DNA from: Lineus longissimus
Lineage: Eukaryota; Nemertea; Pilidiophora; Heteronemertea; Lineidae
Reading direction: 5' to 3'
Length of the DNA: 64,000 nt
Assembly: GCF_910592395.1 (NCBI RefSeq)
Contig: NC_088312.1
Location: 9,052,001 to 9,116,000 of the forward strand
Shown here in pieces: positions 62,201 through 64,000 of this stretch. A model generated the notes under the pieces. The model was not told where the DNA came from, did not search any database, and worked only from the letters and a program-made list of their open reading frames with translations. The position numbers were made by a program, and so were the translations under genes. How positions within the stretch are numbered: the first letter of the stretch is position 1; each line of letters begins with the position of its first letter.

Positions 62201-64000
62201 TGTCAAGCGAACACATTTGCTGAGTAATGCCTTAGTTCGATTTCAAGAGAACACTCACCAATTCATTTCTTTCTGCGCTCCGTTAGAAATTTTCCGCTTT
62301 ATGAAAACACAAATTAAAATTTTTACCTTTGACTTTTGCCTTTGTTTCATCATCCACCTTCCTTGGATTTACATTTTCCGGCAGGCCAAATGACTTGAGG
62401 ATACCCGACTGTGCACGCTTGATTTCTTCAGTCCGCATTCCATCCAACAGATGACGCAGTAGTTCATGGCTGTCTTGCTGCTGAAAACTCTTGAATCTTG
62501 GTGTTCTAAAAAGAATTATGATAGTAGATATATAGAGAGAGGAGGAAGGCTGCGACATCAACCATTTCGGCACACACTGCCTGGATATGGTGATGCCGAC
62601 AACCTGTTGATGATTAGGACATAGTCATTGGTTGGTCAAGTGAGTCTGGACCTCTTTCAAAAGTACATGTATGACTCCCAGCAAGCTAGACAAGGTTCAA
62701 ACTTTGGATAAGTCCAATGAAAATAGCTGTTTGTCAGTGAGAGATCATTAGAAGACCAAGTCATTCTGCATTTGACTTTGGTGCATGAAATAGACAAAAG
62801 TTTTCACTAAGTTTTCTTACTTCATACAAACTTGTCCAAAAAGTGCTGATGGACTGATTACGTTATTCATGGCTGAGGAATGCATATCTCGGAGGAAGGT
62901 TAGCAGGGACTGGGTGAGATTACCACCCTCATACAAGGTCACTGTTATAGGATCCTGAAATGGAAATTGAGAGTTTGAATATTAATATTCTGATAACGAA
63001 TTCACTTCTAAAACAACACTCTACACAGAATCTGTATTCTGTGTGATGAACAGTCACCATGGCTGGTAGTGGTACTGTGGTTTTCTGGAAGATTCACACT
63101 AATGGACTTTTTTCTTTCCTTGAATTAGTTCCATCAGCAAGGTTGAAGCATGTAACAAAGTTCAATTTCAATTATTTAGATACTGAATCAATGACATGTA
63201 ACACTGCACACAGAGTTTATCTGGCAATCTGCCGTAAAAAAATCAGGTTTGTCAGAAAACCATCATCAGGACTGCCAGTTCCACAAACCAAAGGTTTAAA
63301 AGAAGGTTGAACTCACCCAACGTTGGACAAAAGTATTACTAGCTGCATCCTCTATCTCTCCACTGCTACATGAAGACCCAGTGTCCGAGTCACTATCATC
63401 TGACTGCCCCGGTAACTCAATCACTACGCCCTTTTTACAATGTTCAGCCAACAGAACATCAAGCTCCGGCGTCTGACTTAGATTCTGCAGCACCGCGTTG
63501 AAGAAACATGTATTGCCCAGGTTACTCAGTCCTCGGACTTTGGGTAAGCTTTGCACAGTTACTGGTATGGGCAGTTTAGGCTTGGTGTCGGTGACTGCCA
63601 CTGTAGTGTTGTGGTCAGCTGCTGTGAACGAAGATTGCCTCGCAAGTGAGCAGTTAGATTTCCCTACAAGAAAGAGAAAGCAAATAAATAAGCAATTGAA
63701 CAATATAGAGTTGACACTAGAACTCAGAACTGAACTTAACAATTCTTAAGTTCTAACAGTGTCCCCAAATGGACAAAGCACAAACGATTTTTGGGAGCAT
63801 ACTCCATTTTTTTCCAGAAAGATCTTTATCTAATTATGTTACTTGTTAGCCATATAGTACCCTGTCTGCAAGATTATCAGCTCTCCCACGCCAGTAGCCA
63901 ACACTACAATATATTTCTCGACACTCAACCAAGCATACAAACCAGAAAACTTACCTAGAGGAGTTGGAGAGTCTGTCCTTCCCATCCCCACCTGTTTTCG
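59202..64000 (-). CDS. USP16: Ubiquitin carboxyl-terminal hydrolase 16/45 (partial, 5' end off window)
   Basis: This is a cysteine-protease deubiquitinase; USP16 acts on histone H2A and ribosomal ubiquitin, USP45 in DNA repair. Nine exons join in frame: >64000-63955, 63663-63317, 62954-62821, 62505-62327, 62017-61926, 61816-61589, 61383-60061, 59817-59731 and 59528-59202 (920 codons plus stop). The Cys box is [20 protein letters not shown], followed by [39 protein letters not shown] and [12 protein letters not shown] Lys-rich then very acidic insert of about 400 residues ends near the [14 protein letters not shown] zinc ribbon (CESCSKKK). [11 protein letters not shown] and [10 protein letters not shown] follow, and the His box is [20 protein letters not shown]. 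The end ISDTHV...[12 protein letters not shown] matches USP16/USP45. Catalytic Cys and His are intact. The N-terminal zf-UBP domain should be beyond the right edge. USP16 and USP45 cannot be separated here. Confidence 0.93.

Overview
This is a window of animal nuclear DNA. Coding sequence is split by GT-AG introns, the gene families are metazoan (a FOXO factor, a DCAF6 WD-repeat protein, GSKIP, a USP16/45 deubiquitinase, an MFSD9-like transporter and a leucine-rich-repeat GPCR), and the long AT-rich non-coding stretches carry minisatellites and small DNA-transposon relics. The fast-diversifying CUB / C-type lectin / LDLa / LRR receptor and the short 3' ends suggest a marine invertebrate, either a non-vertebrate deuterostome or a lophotrochozoan. 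I cannot name the species. No bacterial operon, CRISPR array, tRNA, rRNA or viral gene was seen.

Layout. 1-8.8 kb (minus): the first three coding exons of an MFSD9-like transporter, whose long third intron holds a 38-bp and a 35-bp minisatellite and runs off the left edge. 8.8-23.7 kb: long non-coding stretch with a few short tandem duplications and one doubtful exon. 23.7-26.8 kb (minus): complete two-exon FOXO coding region (599 aa). 29.5-38.0 kb (minus): complete 16-exon DCAF6 homologue (1146 aa by my splice model, in frame throughout). 39.2-40.2 kb: two mirror-image minisatellite arms flanking about 0.6 kb. 41.0-47.9 kb (plus): a two-exon giant LRR GPCR of 2167 aa. 49.5-52.1 kb (minus): GSKIP (124 aa). 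52.9-56.5 kb (plus): a four-exon gene of unknown function, head-to-head with GSKIP. 56.7-64 kb (minus): USP16/USP45 homologue, its last nine coding exons, with the N-terminal zinc finger beyond the right edge.

The genes are not a pathway cluster. FOXO (transcription), DCAF6 (CUL4-DDB1 substrate receptor), GSKIP (PKA/GSK3 anchoring) and USP16/45 (deubiquitination) are housekeeping or signalling genes that happen to be neighbours. The most unusual item is the receptor at 41-48 kb. It joins a CUB-rich ectodomain, lectin-like domains, several LDLa modules, a leucine-rich repeat block and a rhodopsin-family 7TM domain related to the relaxin-receptor/GRL101 group. Exon limits were derived by eye from splice consensus, reading-frame continuity and family homology remembered from known proteins; no alignment was run.
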